DNA of 64,000 bases from CAVTPU01 sp963736695 (lineage in GTDB: Bacteria > Actinomycetota > Actinomycetes > Mycobacteriales > Micromonosporaceae). A program made the position numbers and the translations under genes. Below are positions 44,822 to 53,003 of this stretch, one piece after another (positions within the stretch are counted from its first letter, which is position 1; every line of letters starts with the position of its first letter). Location of the stretch: NCBI GenBank assembly GCA_963736695.1, contig CAVTPU010000001.1:1446058-1510057 (forward strand), read 5' to 3'. A model generated the notes under the pieces. The model saw nothing but the letters and a program-made list of their open reading frames with translations, had not been told where the DNA came from and ran no database searches.

Positions 44822-45811
44822 GTGATGTCTCCTGGTTGGTTCTTCCTCGCTGCCATGATCGGCATGTACGGGATCGCCAACCTGCTGCAGTCGGTCGCGG
44901 CGGCTCGCACGGCTTCGCACGCGACGTTGGACCCGAAGCTGCTCATGCGGTTGGCCCGTCACCGGACTTATCTGGTCGGCCTCACCTGTCAGATCATCGG
45001 GTTCGTCCTCGCCTTCCTGGCACGCCGTGACCTGCCGCTGTTTCTCGTGCAGTCGTCGGTGGCGGCCGGGCTCGGCGTGACCGCCGTGCTCGGCGTGGTG
45101 CTCCTCAAGTGGCGGCTACCCCGGTCGGAGATGGCGCTGCTGCTGGCGCTGTGCGTCGGCCTCGCCGGTCTGGTGATCTCGGCGGAGCCCCACCCGTCGA
45201 GGCAGCTCGGCATCGGCGGAGTAATCGGCTTGGGCGTGGTCGCCGCGGGGCTCGCAGGCGCGGGGTTCTTCGTCGCTCGGGTGCAGGGGGTGCCGGGATC
45301 GGTGGGACTGGGTTCACTCGCCGGCATCGCCTTCGGCGCCGCCGCCGTCGCCTCGCGTCCCCTGGCGAACGTCCACTCATGGGAACGGTTCATCGCCGAT
45401 CCGCTGCTCTATCTGCTCATCGCGCACTCGCTCATCGGCCAGTTGCTGCTCGGTCTGGCGATGCAGCGGGGTTCGACGACGGCCGCCGTGGCGGCTATGG
45501 ACGCGGCCGCAGCGGTGCCCGCCGCCATCGTCGGACTTCTCTTCCTCGGCGACAAGATCAACCCGGGCATGGGCTGGATGGCCGGGTTGGGTTTCGCCGT
45601 GACCCTGCTCTCCGTGATCGGTCTCACCTTTGTGGCCGTGCCGCAGCACCACCATTCGGCCACTGGTCGACATCGGGTGCCTGACCAGGTCGTGCGTGCA
45701 CCGATAGCCGCGTTGGAGCCGGCGGGCCGGTGGATGGACCGAACGACCCCAGCCAGCGCGCCTTTCAGGACCGCTCGGCCGCGACCAGCTCGGCGATCTG
45801 CACCGCGTTGA
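44822..45811 (+). CDS. DMT-like multi-pass membrane protein
   Basis: This 329-residue protein has about nine hydrophobic helices in the alternating pattern of drug/metabolite transporters and a polar, basic C-terminal tail of about 50 residues. The GTG start is immediately followed by an ATG (44825). The last 47 bases overlap the 3-prime end of convergent asd, so the tail is encoded antisense to asd. The substrate is unknown. Confidence 0.72.
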   Translation: MMSPGWFFLAAMIGMYGIANLLQSVAAARTASHATLDPKLLMRLARHRTYLVGLTCQIIGFVLAFLARRDLPLFLVQSSVAAGLGVTAVLGVVLLKWRLPRSEMALLLALCVGLAGLVISAEPHPSRQLGIGGVIGLGVVAAGLAGAGFFVARVQGVPGSVGLGSLAGIAFGAAAVASRPLANVHSWERFIADPLLYLLIAHSLIGQLLLGLAMQRGSTTAAVAAMDAAAAVPAAIVGLLFLGDKINPGMGWMAGLGFAVTLLSVIGLTFVAVPQHHHSATGRHRVPDQVVRAPIAALEPAGRWMDRTTPASAPFRTARPRPARRSAPR

Positions 45812-46790
45812 GTGCCGCGCCTTTTCGCAGGTTGTCGCTCGAACAGAAAAGCGCCAACGCGTTGTCCGCCGTCTCGTCGACCCGGATCCGGCCGACGTAG
45901 GTCGGGTCGGTGCCCGCAGCCCGCAGCGGCGTCGGCACATCCACGAGCGCGACTCCGGGCGTGTTGGCGAGCAGCTCTCGCGCCCGGGCGGGCGACAACG
46001 GCCGAGCGAAGCGGGCGTTGATCTGCAACGAATGTCCGGTAAAGACCGGGACTCTCACGCATGTGCCGGAGACCAAGAGATCGGGGATCTCGAGAATCTT
46101 GCGGCTCTCGTGACGCAGCTTCTGCTCCTCTTCGGTCTCACCCGAGCCGTCCTCGACCACAGAGCCCGCCAACGGCAACACGTTGAACCCGATCGGCGCG
46201 GAGAAGGCCTGCGGCTGAGGAAGGTTGACCGCAGCACCGTCGAAGGCGAGCTCCTCACACCGGTCGGCACCTTTGCGGATCTGGTCGGCGAGTTCGGCGA
46301 CACCGCTGAGCCCCGCGCCGGAGACCGCCTGATAGGTCGCGACCACCAGAGATCGGAGCCCGGCGTCGAGATGCAACGGCCGCAACACGGGCATCGCGGC
46401 CATGGTGGTGCAGTTGGGGTTGGCGATGATGCCCAACGGCCGCATCGACACGGCGTGCGGATTGACCTCGGAGACGACCAGTGGCACCTGGGGATCCGTC
46501 CGCCAGGCTGAGGAGTTGTCGATCACCACGGCGCCGGCGGCTGCGGCGACCGGGGCGAGCTGGCGCGACGCGGTCTTGCCCGCCGAGAAGAGCGCGACGT
46601 CCAGGCCGCGGAAGTCGGCGGTCGCCGCGTCCTCGACGAGGATCTCCCCGTCACCCCACGGCACGGCTCGTCCTGCGGACCGCGCCGAGGCGAACAATCG
46701 CAACTGTTCGACCGGAAAACGACGTTCTGCCAAGATCTGCCGCATGACGCCACCGACTTGGCCTGTGGCTCCGACTATGCCGACCCTCAT
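45765..46790 (-). CDS. asd: aspartate-semialdehyde dehydrogenase
   Basis: It reduces aspartyl phosphate to aspartate semialdehyde, feeding lysine, threonine, methionine and diaminopimelate. The 341-residue protein has the Rossmann start VGIVGATGQVGG, the catalytic Cys in NPNCTTMA and the segment TYQAVSGAG. No lysC is adjacent. It lies 12 bases downstream of the AsnB-like fusion gene, with which it may be cotranscribed. Confidence 0.95.
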   Translation of the reverse strand: MRVGIVGATGQVGGVMRQILAERRFPVEQLRLFASARSAGRAVPWGDGEILVEDAATADFRGLDVALFSAGKTASRQLAPVAAAAGAVVIDNSSAWRTDPQVPLVVSEVNPHAVSMRPLGIIANPNCTTMAAMPVLRPLHLDAGLRSLVVATYQAVSGAGLSGVAELADQIRKGADRCEELAFDGAAVNLPQPQAFSAPIGFNVLPLAGSVVEDGSGETEEEQKLRHESRKILEIPDLLVSGTCVRVPVFTGHSLQINARFARPLSPARARELLANTPGVALVDVPTPLRAAGTDPTYVGRIRVDETADNALALFCSSDNLRKGAALNAVQIAELVAAERS

Positions 46791-46802
46791 GGGCCGAACT
46801 TA

Positions 46803-49004
46803 TCAAGAAACCACGGTCATCGGCTCCCCGGCGTCCTGTCGAGGCTCGGCCCCCGCGGGCTGGGCGCCGAGCAGAATCATGGCGGGAGTGCCGGACCTGC
46901 CCTGCCCGGCCGGATTGTCGACACACGCGCGAGTCACCACCTCGACCGGATCGGTCAGCGCCGAGACACCCGCGCCGTCGGCGAAGCCCAACACATCACA
47001 TCCGGACTCATCCGCCCGCACGATCGCGCAGCCGACGAAACTTCGCTGCAGGTGAGCCGGAAGATGCAGGCGCATAAGGTCGACGACCGCCGCCGCGATC
47101 TGCGTCGGTCCGGCTGGGCGGCGCACCACGGCACTGTCGCCTGGAGGCATGGCACCAGCCCGAGGCGGAAAGACGTCAGCGTGCGAGGAGAGCAGGCGAC
47201 GGGACCAGGCGGCTAGGCCGATCGATGCCGCTCCGACGCCGGCCGCGACCCGGGCCGCGCCGCCGTCGTCCATCGCGACCTGCATCGCCCAAGGCTCGGC
47301 CAACCATGGCAGGTGCGGTTCGGCGAACCGGGCGAGCGTCCGAGCCGCCCGACCCGGAGCGATCCCCCATAATGGACGAACACGACGCTGACCGACCGCG
47401 ACCGCCTTGGCGCTCAGCGTGACGAGCCATGGTCCGCTGGCAAATGCCTCCTCGGCCGAGAGCTGACGCATCCGGTCAGCCAGGAAGAACACACACTCCT
47501 CGACGACCTGGTCACCGGGGCGCAGCACGCCGGTGCGCACAAGAATTCGGCGCCACCGGCGGTCGCCGACGACGAGGTCCGCCGGCTGCCGGGGACCGTG
47601 GGCGGGTTGGTCCGCCCGTTCGGCGGGGGGCCCGGCCACCCCGGCGAGAGTGCTGGCGACGGCTGGGGCCACGACGGCTCCCATCCAGCGTTGCACGAGA
47701 TAGTTGCGCAGCAGCACGCCTTCGTCATTGGGTTCGCCGCTGTGCATGCGTCGCAACGCGTCGATCCCACTGGCCCGGTCGGTGGCGTGGGCGGTGACGA
47801 GCGCTGCGGCGACCTCGTCGCGAAGTGCGAGAAGCACGTCGGAGGCGGCAACCGGGCCGGCGGAGTCGTTCTCCGCGAAACGACGGGCCTGGGAAGGCAA
47901 GGTCCGGTCGACGAGCGCGCGCAGACCGTCGGCGGTCGCCTCGTTGTCACGTAGCGGGCTGCGCAGCGCCACCCCATAACGCGCGGTGAGCCGGTCGCTG
48001 ACCCTGGCCACACACCCGGAACCCGCACCGGTGGCCGGATCTATCAACACGTCCATGTCTCCGCCACACGATCGGGCCACCTCCCACGACAGCACGAAAT
48101 CCACGTCGGGCACCGGTTCGCCCATCTCCCGCAGAAACGCGTCGAGGTCGATCGCCGACGGTTCCAGGTGATGACTGACCGGCCGGACGGTTCCGTGCGC
48201 CATCGGCACGAGCACCGCCGGGGTGTGCCCTGTCGGGCCGTCCATTCCCGGGAAGGTGACGGTGTGCACCGGCAGCGGTTTGGGGCAGTCGGACCGGGCG
48301 AGCGCGGCGCCGAGCAGTGCGGCGCCGGGCAGCCCAGGGCCGAGCCTGATGCCGATGCGGCCGGGACCGACCATGTCGGCGAGCCTCTCCGCCGACGGCT
48401 CGACGGTTGGCTCCCGATCGGGTTCGTGGCGTCGCCGCCGACCCGCCCGTTCCAGCACGATGACCTCTCCGGGCAGCACTGCGCTGATCCCGGCGAAAAA
48501 CGTCGCCGCCCCGGTGTCGCACTCACCAGTGGCGATGAAGTGCCGCACCACTTCGGAGTCGGCGCGGGCCGGCACTCCTGCGGTGAGCAGTGCCGCGGGC
48601 TCGGACGCGACGACCCAGCCGGAGCCTCGCGCGGCGTAATAGAGGGTTGGCGCACCCCGGGTTCGGGCCACGACGAGTGCGCCGCGCTGGGCGTCGGCGA
48701 GAATCACCGCGTACGGGTCGGATTGGTTGAGCAGTCCAACCGGTCCGCGGGTGGCGTAGGCCTCGTCGAGGAGGCTCGCTGACGCGACGCCGTCAATGGC
48801 GATCCCGGCGAGGGTGCGGTCGGCCGACTCGCCATCGACGATCCGCGCGATCGCCGGCATGGCCGCGCGGATGCCGAGCTCGAGCCGCAGGCCGTCGGGC
48901 CCGTCGAGCTGGCAATGGGTCGACTCGTGCCCGCGGGGGGCTAGTGCCGCGGTGAGGGCGTTGACCCCGCCCGGCACGTCGAGTGTGGCGGCGAGTCCGG
49001 CCAT
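46803..49004 (-). CDS. degenerate asparagine-synthetase-like protein fused to an F420-0 gamma-glutamyl-ligase-like domain
   Basis: This 733-residue protein has an N-terminal Ntn-type glutaminase fold (DPYAVILADAQRG and VVASEPAALL), but the nucleophile Cys2 is Ala (MAGL). The following synthetase-like region has LGPGLPGAAL where AsnB has the ATP motif SGGLDSS. From about residue 475 the sequence resembles CofE-like proteins (RTGVLRPGDQVVE, LVTLSAKAVAVGQ, the GCDVLGF segment and DNPAGQGRSGTP at 696-707). Both AsnB activities are probably lost. GGGAGAG precedes the ATG. Its partner and product are unknown; asd follows by 12 bases. Confidence 0.78.
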   Translation of the reverse strand: MAGLAATLDVPGGVNALTAALAPRGHESTHCQLDGPDGLRLELGIRAAMPAIARIVDGESADRTLAGIAIDGVASASLLDEAYATRGPVGLLNQSDPYAVILADAQRGALVVARTRGAPTLYYAARGSGWVVASEPAALLTAGVPARADSEVVRHFIATGECDTGAATFFAGISAVLPGEVIVLERAGRRRRHEPDREPTVEPSAERLADMVGPGRIGIRLGPGLPGAALLGAALARSDCPKPLPVHTVTFPGMDGPTGHTPAVLVPMAHGTVRPVSHHLEPSAIDLDAFLREMGEPVPDVDFVLSWEVARSCGGDMDVLIDPATGAGSGCVARVSDRLTARYGVALRSPLRDNEATADGLRALVDRTLPSQARRFAENDSAGPVAASDVLLALRDEVAAALVTAHATDRASGIDALRRMHSGEPNDEGVLLRNYLVQRWMGAVVAPAVASTLAGVAGPPAERADQPAHGPRQPADLVVGDRRWRRILVRTGVLRPGDQVVEECVFFLADRMRQLSAEEAFASGPWLVTLSAKAVAVGQRRVRPLWGIAPGRAARTLARFAEPHLPWLAEPWAMQVAMDDGGAARVAAGVGAASIGLAAWSRRLLSSHADVFPPRAGAMPPGDSAVVRRPAGPTQIAAAVVDLMRLHLPAHLQRSFVGCAIVRADESGCDVLGFADGAGVSALTDPVEVVTRACVDNPAGQGRSGTPAMILLGAQPAGAEPRQDAGEPMTVVS

Positions 49005-49116
49005 GATCTCTCCCTCGCGTGGACCAGGATCATGTCAACGCGAGCATAACTGCCAAAATCGCCCAAGCAGCGCACATTGGCGCGAACCGGGATGGAGTCG
49101 GCGCCGGGTGGCGGGT

Positions 49117-51156
49117 TCAGTCCAGTCGCCGGCCAAGCAGTTCGGCGAGTTCCCCCACCGATGTCACCGGCCGATCACAGACAAAACCCCGACACACGTA
49201 CGCCGTGGGCCGCCCGTCGATCAACGCCCGGCCCCGCAGCAACGGAACCCCCGGGTGGTTCGGCGGCCCGACCACGACCACCGCCCCGGCGGGCGCGAGC
49301 CGGCGCGCGGACCGCGCCAACTCCGAGTCGCCCGCCGGATCGGCGACGGCTATCCCGTGCGGGCCGGCGAGCAGCGCCTGCGCGGTGGTGAAGCCGTGGC
49401 CCACCGCATCGGGAAAGGTGCCCATCGTGCCGGCGATGGTCGCCAGTGCCCGCTCCGCGATGTCGCGATGGCTGGTCTCGTCGGCGAGCGCCGAGTGGGT
49501 CACCAGGGCCGCCGCGATGGCGGTGAGGCCGGCGGGGGTGGCATTGTCGGTCGGGTCCGCAGGGCGCACGACCAGCCGCTGCGCGTCGTCGGCGGTGTCG
49601 AAGAACCCGCCGTCCGATCGCGCGAACCGGGTCGTGGCGGTGTGTAGCAATCCACTGGCGGCGTCGAGCCACGCACCATCCGTTGTGGACTGGTGCAGGG
49701 CGAGAAACGCCTCGGCCACGCAGCCATAGTCTTCGAGCACGCCGTCGGGAGCACCGACGACACCATCGCGGGATGCTCGGCGCAGGCGGCCGTCGACGAT
49801 GTGCCGCCGTTGGACATAGGTCGCCGCCTGCTCCGCCGCCCGCCGCGCCGCGGCGGCCGCACCCGTCATCGCCTCGACTGTGCCCGCTTCGGCCGCGTCG
49901 ACCTGCAGGGCGAATTCGATGAGGGCGGTAATGGCCAGGCCGTTCCAGGCTGCGATGACCTTCTCATCCCGGCCCGGCTGGGGCCGATCCCGCCGTGCCT
50001 GCGCGAGAATCCGCCGGACCCGCCGCCAACGCTCGGTGATCTCCTCCGGCGCGCCGTCGACATCGCGACACAAGCGCAGCACCGACGTTCCCCGCTCGAA
50101 GGTGCCGGCGTCGGTCACGCCGAACAGGTCAGCGGCCCAGTCGCCATCCGCCTCGCCGAGGGTTTCACGCAACTGCGCCGGCGTCCACACATAAGTCGCG
50201 CCCTCCACCCCGGCGGTGTCCGCGTCGAGCGACGAGATGAACCCCCCGCCGTCGACGTGCATCTCGTCGACGAGGAAACCCGCGGTCTGGGCCGCGACCC
50301 GCGCCGCGAGCGGATCGCCGGTGATCTGCCACAGCAGGGTATAGACCCGCAACAGCAACGCGTTGTCATAGAGCATCTTCTCGAAGTGCGGCACCAGCCA
50401 CGTCTCGTCGACGGCATAGCGGGCGAATCCGCCGGCGAGCTGGTCATTGATTCCCCCGCGGGCCATCGCCTCGCACGTGTGCCGGGCCATCTCCAACGCT
50501 CTCGGGTCACCGACGCGCTGATAATGGCGCAGCAACGCCACCAACGTCATGTGCGGCGGGAATTTGGGCGCATGACCAAATCCCCCGTACGTGTCGTCGA
50601 AACGCCCGGCCAACGCGGAGATCGCGGCATCGGCCGTCTCGGCGGTGATCGCCCCCTCGGCCACGCCGCCGGCCTGCAGGTGCCGGATCGCCTCGACCAA
50701 CGCACCGCCTTGGCGCAGCACCAGGTCTCGCTGCTCGCGCCACGCACGGCCGACCACGTCGACCAGCTGGAGGAAGTCGTCGCGACGAAAGTAGGTGCCA
50801 CAGAGGAATGGCTCGCCGTCAGGCGTGGCGAAGACCGTCATCGGCCACCCGCCCTGCCCGCGTAACATCGCCTGGGTCGCGGCCATATAGATCGAGTCGA
50901 CGTCGGGGCGTTCCTCACGGTCCACTTTGATCGCGACGACCGTGTCGTTGACCGCCGCCGCGACCTGCTCGTCGTCGAACGACTCGTGCGCCATCACGTG
51001 ACACCAGTGGCACGCGGCATAGCCAATGGAGATCAGCACCGGCACATCGCGACGCTTCGCTTCGGCGAACGCCTCGTCTCCCCACGGCCACCAGTCGATG
51101 GGATTGTCCTTGTGCTGAAGCAGATAGGGCGACGTCGAGCTGGCGAGCCGGTTCAC
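49117..51156 (-). CDS. DUF255 thioredoxin-domain protein (YyaL/SSP411-like)
   Basis: This 679-residue protein has an N-terminal thioredoxin-like domain with CHWCHVMAHESF and a C-terminal alpha/alpha-barrel resembling glycosidase or epimerase folds (for example VPHFEKMLYDNALLLRVY). The family is widely conserved but its reaction is not established. The GTG at 51156 gives the conserved start NRLASSTSPYLLQH and has GGGAG upstream; a GTG at 51174 is possible. Confidence 0.9.
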   Translation of the reverse strand: MNRLASSTSPYLLQHKDNPIDWWPWGDEAFAEAKRRDVPVLISIGYAACHWCHVMAHESFDDEQVAAAVNDTVVAIKVDREERPDVDSIYMAATQAMLRGQGGWPMTVFATPDGEPFLCGTYFRRDDFLQLVDVVGRAWREQRDLVLRQGGALVEAIRHLQAGGVAEGAITAETADAAISALAGRFDDTYGGFGHAPKFPPHMTLVALLRHYQRVGDPRALEMARHTCEAMARGGINDQLAGGFARYAVDETWLVPHFEKMLYDNALLLRVYTLLWQITGDPLAARVAAQTAGFLVDEMHVDGGGFISSLDADTAGVEGATYVWTPAQLRETLGEADGDWAADLFGVTDAGTFERGTSVLRLCRDVDGAPEEITERWRRVRRILAQARRDRPQPGRDEKVIAAWNGLAITALIEFALQVDAAEAGTVEAMTGAAAAARRAAEQAATYVQRRHIVDGRLRRASRDGVVGAPDGVLEDYGCVAEAFLALHQSTTDGAWLDAASGLLHTATTRFARSDGGFFDTADDAQRLVVRPADPTDNATPAGLTAIAAALVTHSALADETSHRDIAERALATIAGTMGTFPDAVGHGFTTAQALLAGPHGIAVADPAGDSELARSARRLAPAGAVVVVGPPNHPGVPLLRGRALIDGRPTAYVCRGFVCDRPVTSVGELAELLGRRLD

Positions 51157-51214
51157 CCGACCACTCTCCCACACCAGCAGCCACGGGAGGCATCGGAAGT
51201 ACCATCACACCGCC

Positions 51215-51409
51215 GTGTACGAATTCATCACCACGGCCTTGCTCGAGACCCCCCAGCGAGTCGGGAAACAGCTACTCCTCCCACCGTACGAAGGCACGTG
51301 GTCGGCGTGGCGCGGCACATATCGCGTCCTGTATGAAATCGACCACGAGCAACTCATCGTCACGGTGACCGCGATCGAGTATCGCGCCGATGCCTACCGC
51401 TCGCGCTGA
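51215..51409 (+). pseudogene. truncated RelE/ParE toxin remnant
   Basis: The 64 codons encode the C-terminal two-thirds of a RelE/ParE-type toxin (RVGKQLLLPPYEGTWSAWRGTYRVLYEID...TAIEYRADAYRS). Full-length relatives have about 25 more residues forming the first strand and helix; upstream sequence does not supply them and reaches the divergent DUF255 start. No antitoxin is adjacent. A short functional form from GTG 51215 cannot be excluded. Confidence 0.7.
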
Positions 51410-51428
51410 TCCGATCGCAGAGTTTACA

Positions 51429-51456
51429 GAAGTACACTTCCGGGAAGTATACTTCC
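51429..51456. promoter_or_regulatory. tandem palindromes upstream of the AAA ATPase
   Basis: GAAGTACACTTC (51429-51440, imperfect centre) and GGAAGTATACTTCC (51443-51456, perfect) share GAAGTANACTTC and are centred 15 bases apart. They lie 35-60 bases before the ATPase start, the place for a repressor binding as two dimers. No regulator gene is adjacent. Confidence 0.6.
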
Positions 51457-51490
51457 GCTAACTCGGGAGGCAGACAGAGGTGCCTGATAT

Positions 51491-52978
51491 ATGGACAAAC
51501 CCGTACAGATCTTTGGTCGCGACCGTGAGTGGCGAGGCCTGACCTCCTTCGCCACCGTCGGAGCCCGCAGCGGCGCGGTGCTCGGTGGCGCAGCGCTCGG
51601 TGTCGTCAGTGGCCGGCGCCGTCAGGGCAAGAGTTTCCTCCTTCAGGCACTCGCCGAAGAGTCGAAGGGCATGTATTTCGCTGCGACGGAGGCGACCGAG
51701 TCGGAGTCGCTGCGGCTATTCGCCGAATCGCTGACCAGATTCACGGGCGACTTCGTGGACCCTCCGTTCCGAGACTGGAACGACGCGATCTCGCGCATGT
51801 TCCGAAGCCTTCGAGATCGACCGCTACCGGTGATCATCGACGAGTTTCCGTTCCTGTCGCGAACGTCCCCGGCGCTACCCTCGATCATCCAACGGGAACT
51901 CGGCCCAGGCGGGAGCGGACGAGAGAGCGCGGCCCGATTGGTGCTGTGCGGATCGGCTATGTCGATCATGGGCGGCCTCCTCGCCGGGCAAGCCCCTCTG
52001 CGCGGCCGCGCCGGCCTGGAGTTGGTGATTCAGCCATTCAGATATCGTGAAGCCGCCGAGTTCTGGGGGATTGACGACCCGCGTCTCGCCATATTGGTGC
52101 ACGCGGTGGTGGGCGGAACCCCGGCTTATCGCTACGAGTTCACCCAAGGAGACTCTCCCGAGCGCCTCGACGAATTCGATTCATGGATCACCCGGACGAT
52201 TCTGAATCCGCAGACTCCGCTCTTCCGGGAAGCACGCTATCTGTTGGCCGAAGAGTCTGACATCCGAGACCCGGCTCTTTACCATTCGGTGCTCGCCGCG
52301 ATCGCCAACGGCAACAACACCAATGGCGGGATCGCCAGCTACATCGGTCGCAAGTCCGACCAGATCACGCACCCGCTGAACGTGTTAGAAGACTGTGCGT
52401 TGATCACTCGTGCGCCGGACCTGTTCCGGCCCGGCCGATCGCGTTATCGCATAGTCGAACCGCTGATCACCTTCTATGAGGCGATCATGCGCAAACGCTG
52501 GCCCGAGCTGGAGATCCACCGCGCGGAGTCGGTGTGGGCGTCCGTCCGACAGACGTTCCTCACCCAGGTGCTCGGCCCACACTTCGAAGCGTTGTGCCGG
52601 GACTTCGCTCTTGAAAACGGGGCGGCGCTCTTCGGTGGATTCCCGGCCGAGATCGGTTCGGGGACGGTCAACGATCCGGCGGGCCGGACGCAGATCGATA
52701 TCGACGTCGCGGTGCTCGCGGCGCAGGAGCCCGATAGTCCTCGGCGAGTGCTGTCCCTGGGAGAAGCAAAGTGGGGCGAGGTGATCGGCCACCATCATCT
52801 GACCCGCCTCGCTCGAGCCCGCGAACTCCTGACGCTCAAGGGTTATGACACCAGCGAAACGATCCTCACCTGCTATGGCGGCGCAGGCTTCACTCCCGAG
52901 TTGACCGCTGCAGCCGCTGGGGATGACCGGATCCTTCTCGTCGACCTCGATCGCCTATATCAGCCGCCGACGGAATGA
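51491..52978 (+). CDS. AAA-family ATPase with C-terminal DUF234 domain
   Basis: This 495-residue protein has a P-loop of the variant form GRRRQGKS (about residues 41-48), Walker B PVIIDEFPFL, a winged-helix-like middle (NNTNGGIASYIGRKSDQI) and a C-terminal DUF234 region with IDIDVAVLA...SLGEAKW, the acid-acid-lysine arrangement of PD-(D/E)XK nucleases. Such archaeal-type ATPases are scattered by transfer and have no assigned role. GAGGT lies nine bases before the ATG. Nine of twelve tyrosine codons are TAT, like core genes here. Confidence 0.85.
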   Translation: MDKPVQIFGRDREWRGLTSFATVGARSGAVLGGAALGVVSGRRRQGKSFLLQALAEESKGMYFAATEATESESLRLFAESLTRFTGDFVDPPFRDWNDAISRMFRSLRDRPLPVIIDEFPFLSRTSPALPSIIQRELGPGGSGRESAARLVLCGSAMSIMGGLLAGQAPLRGRAGLELVIQPFRYREAAEFWGIDDPRLAILVHAVVGGTPAYRYEFTQGDSPERLDEFDSWITRTILNPQTPLFREARYLLAEESDIRDPALYHSVLAAIANGNNTNGGIASYIGRKSDQITHPLNVLEDCALITRAPDLFRPGRSRYRIVEPLITFYEAIMRKRWPELEIHRAESVWASVRQTFLTQVLGPHFEALCRDFALENGAALFGGFPAEIGSGTVNDPAGRTQIDIDVAVLAAQEPDSPRRVLSLGEAKWGEVIGHHHLTRLARARELLTLKGYDTSETILTCYGGAGFTPELTAAAAGDDRILLVDLDRLYQPPTE

Positions 52979-53003
52979 AAGGCGCCGACGCGTACGGCGG
53001 AAG

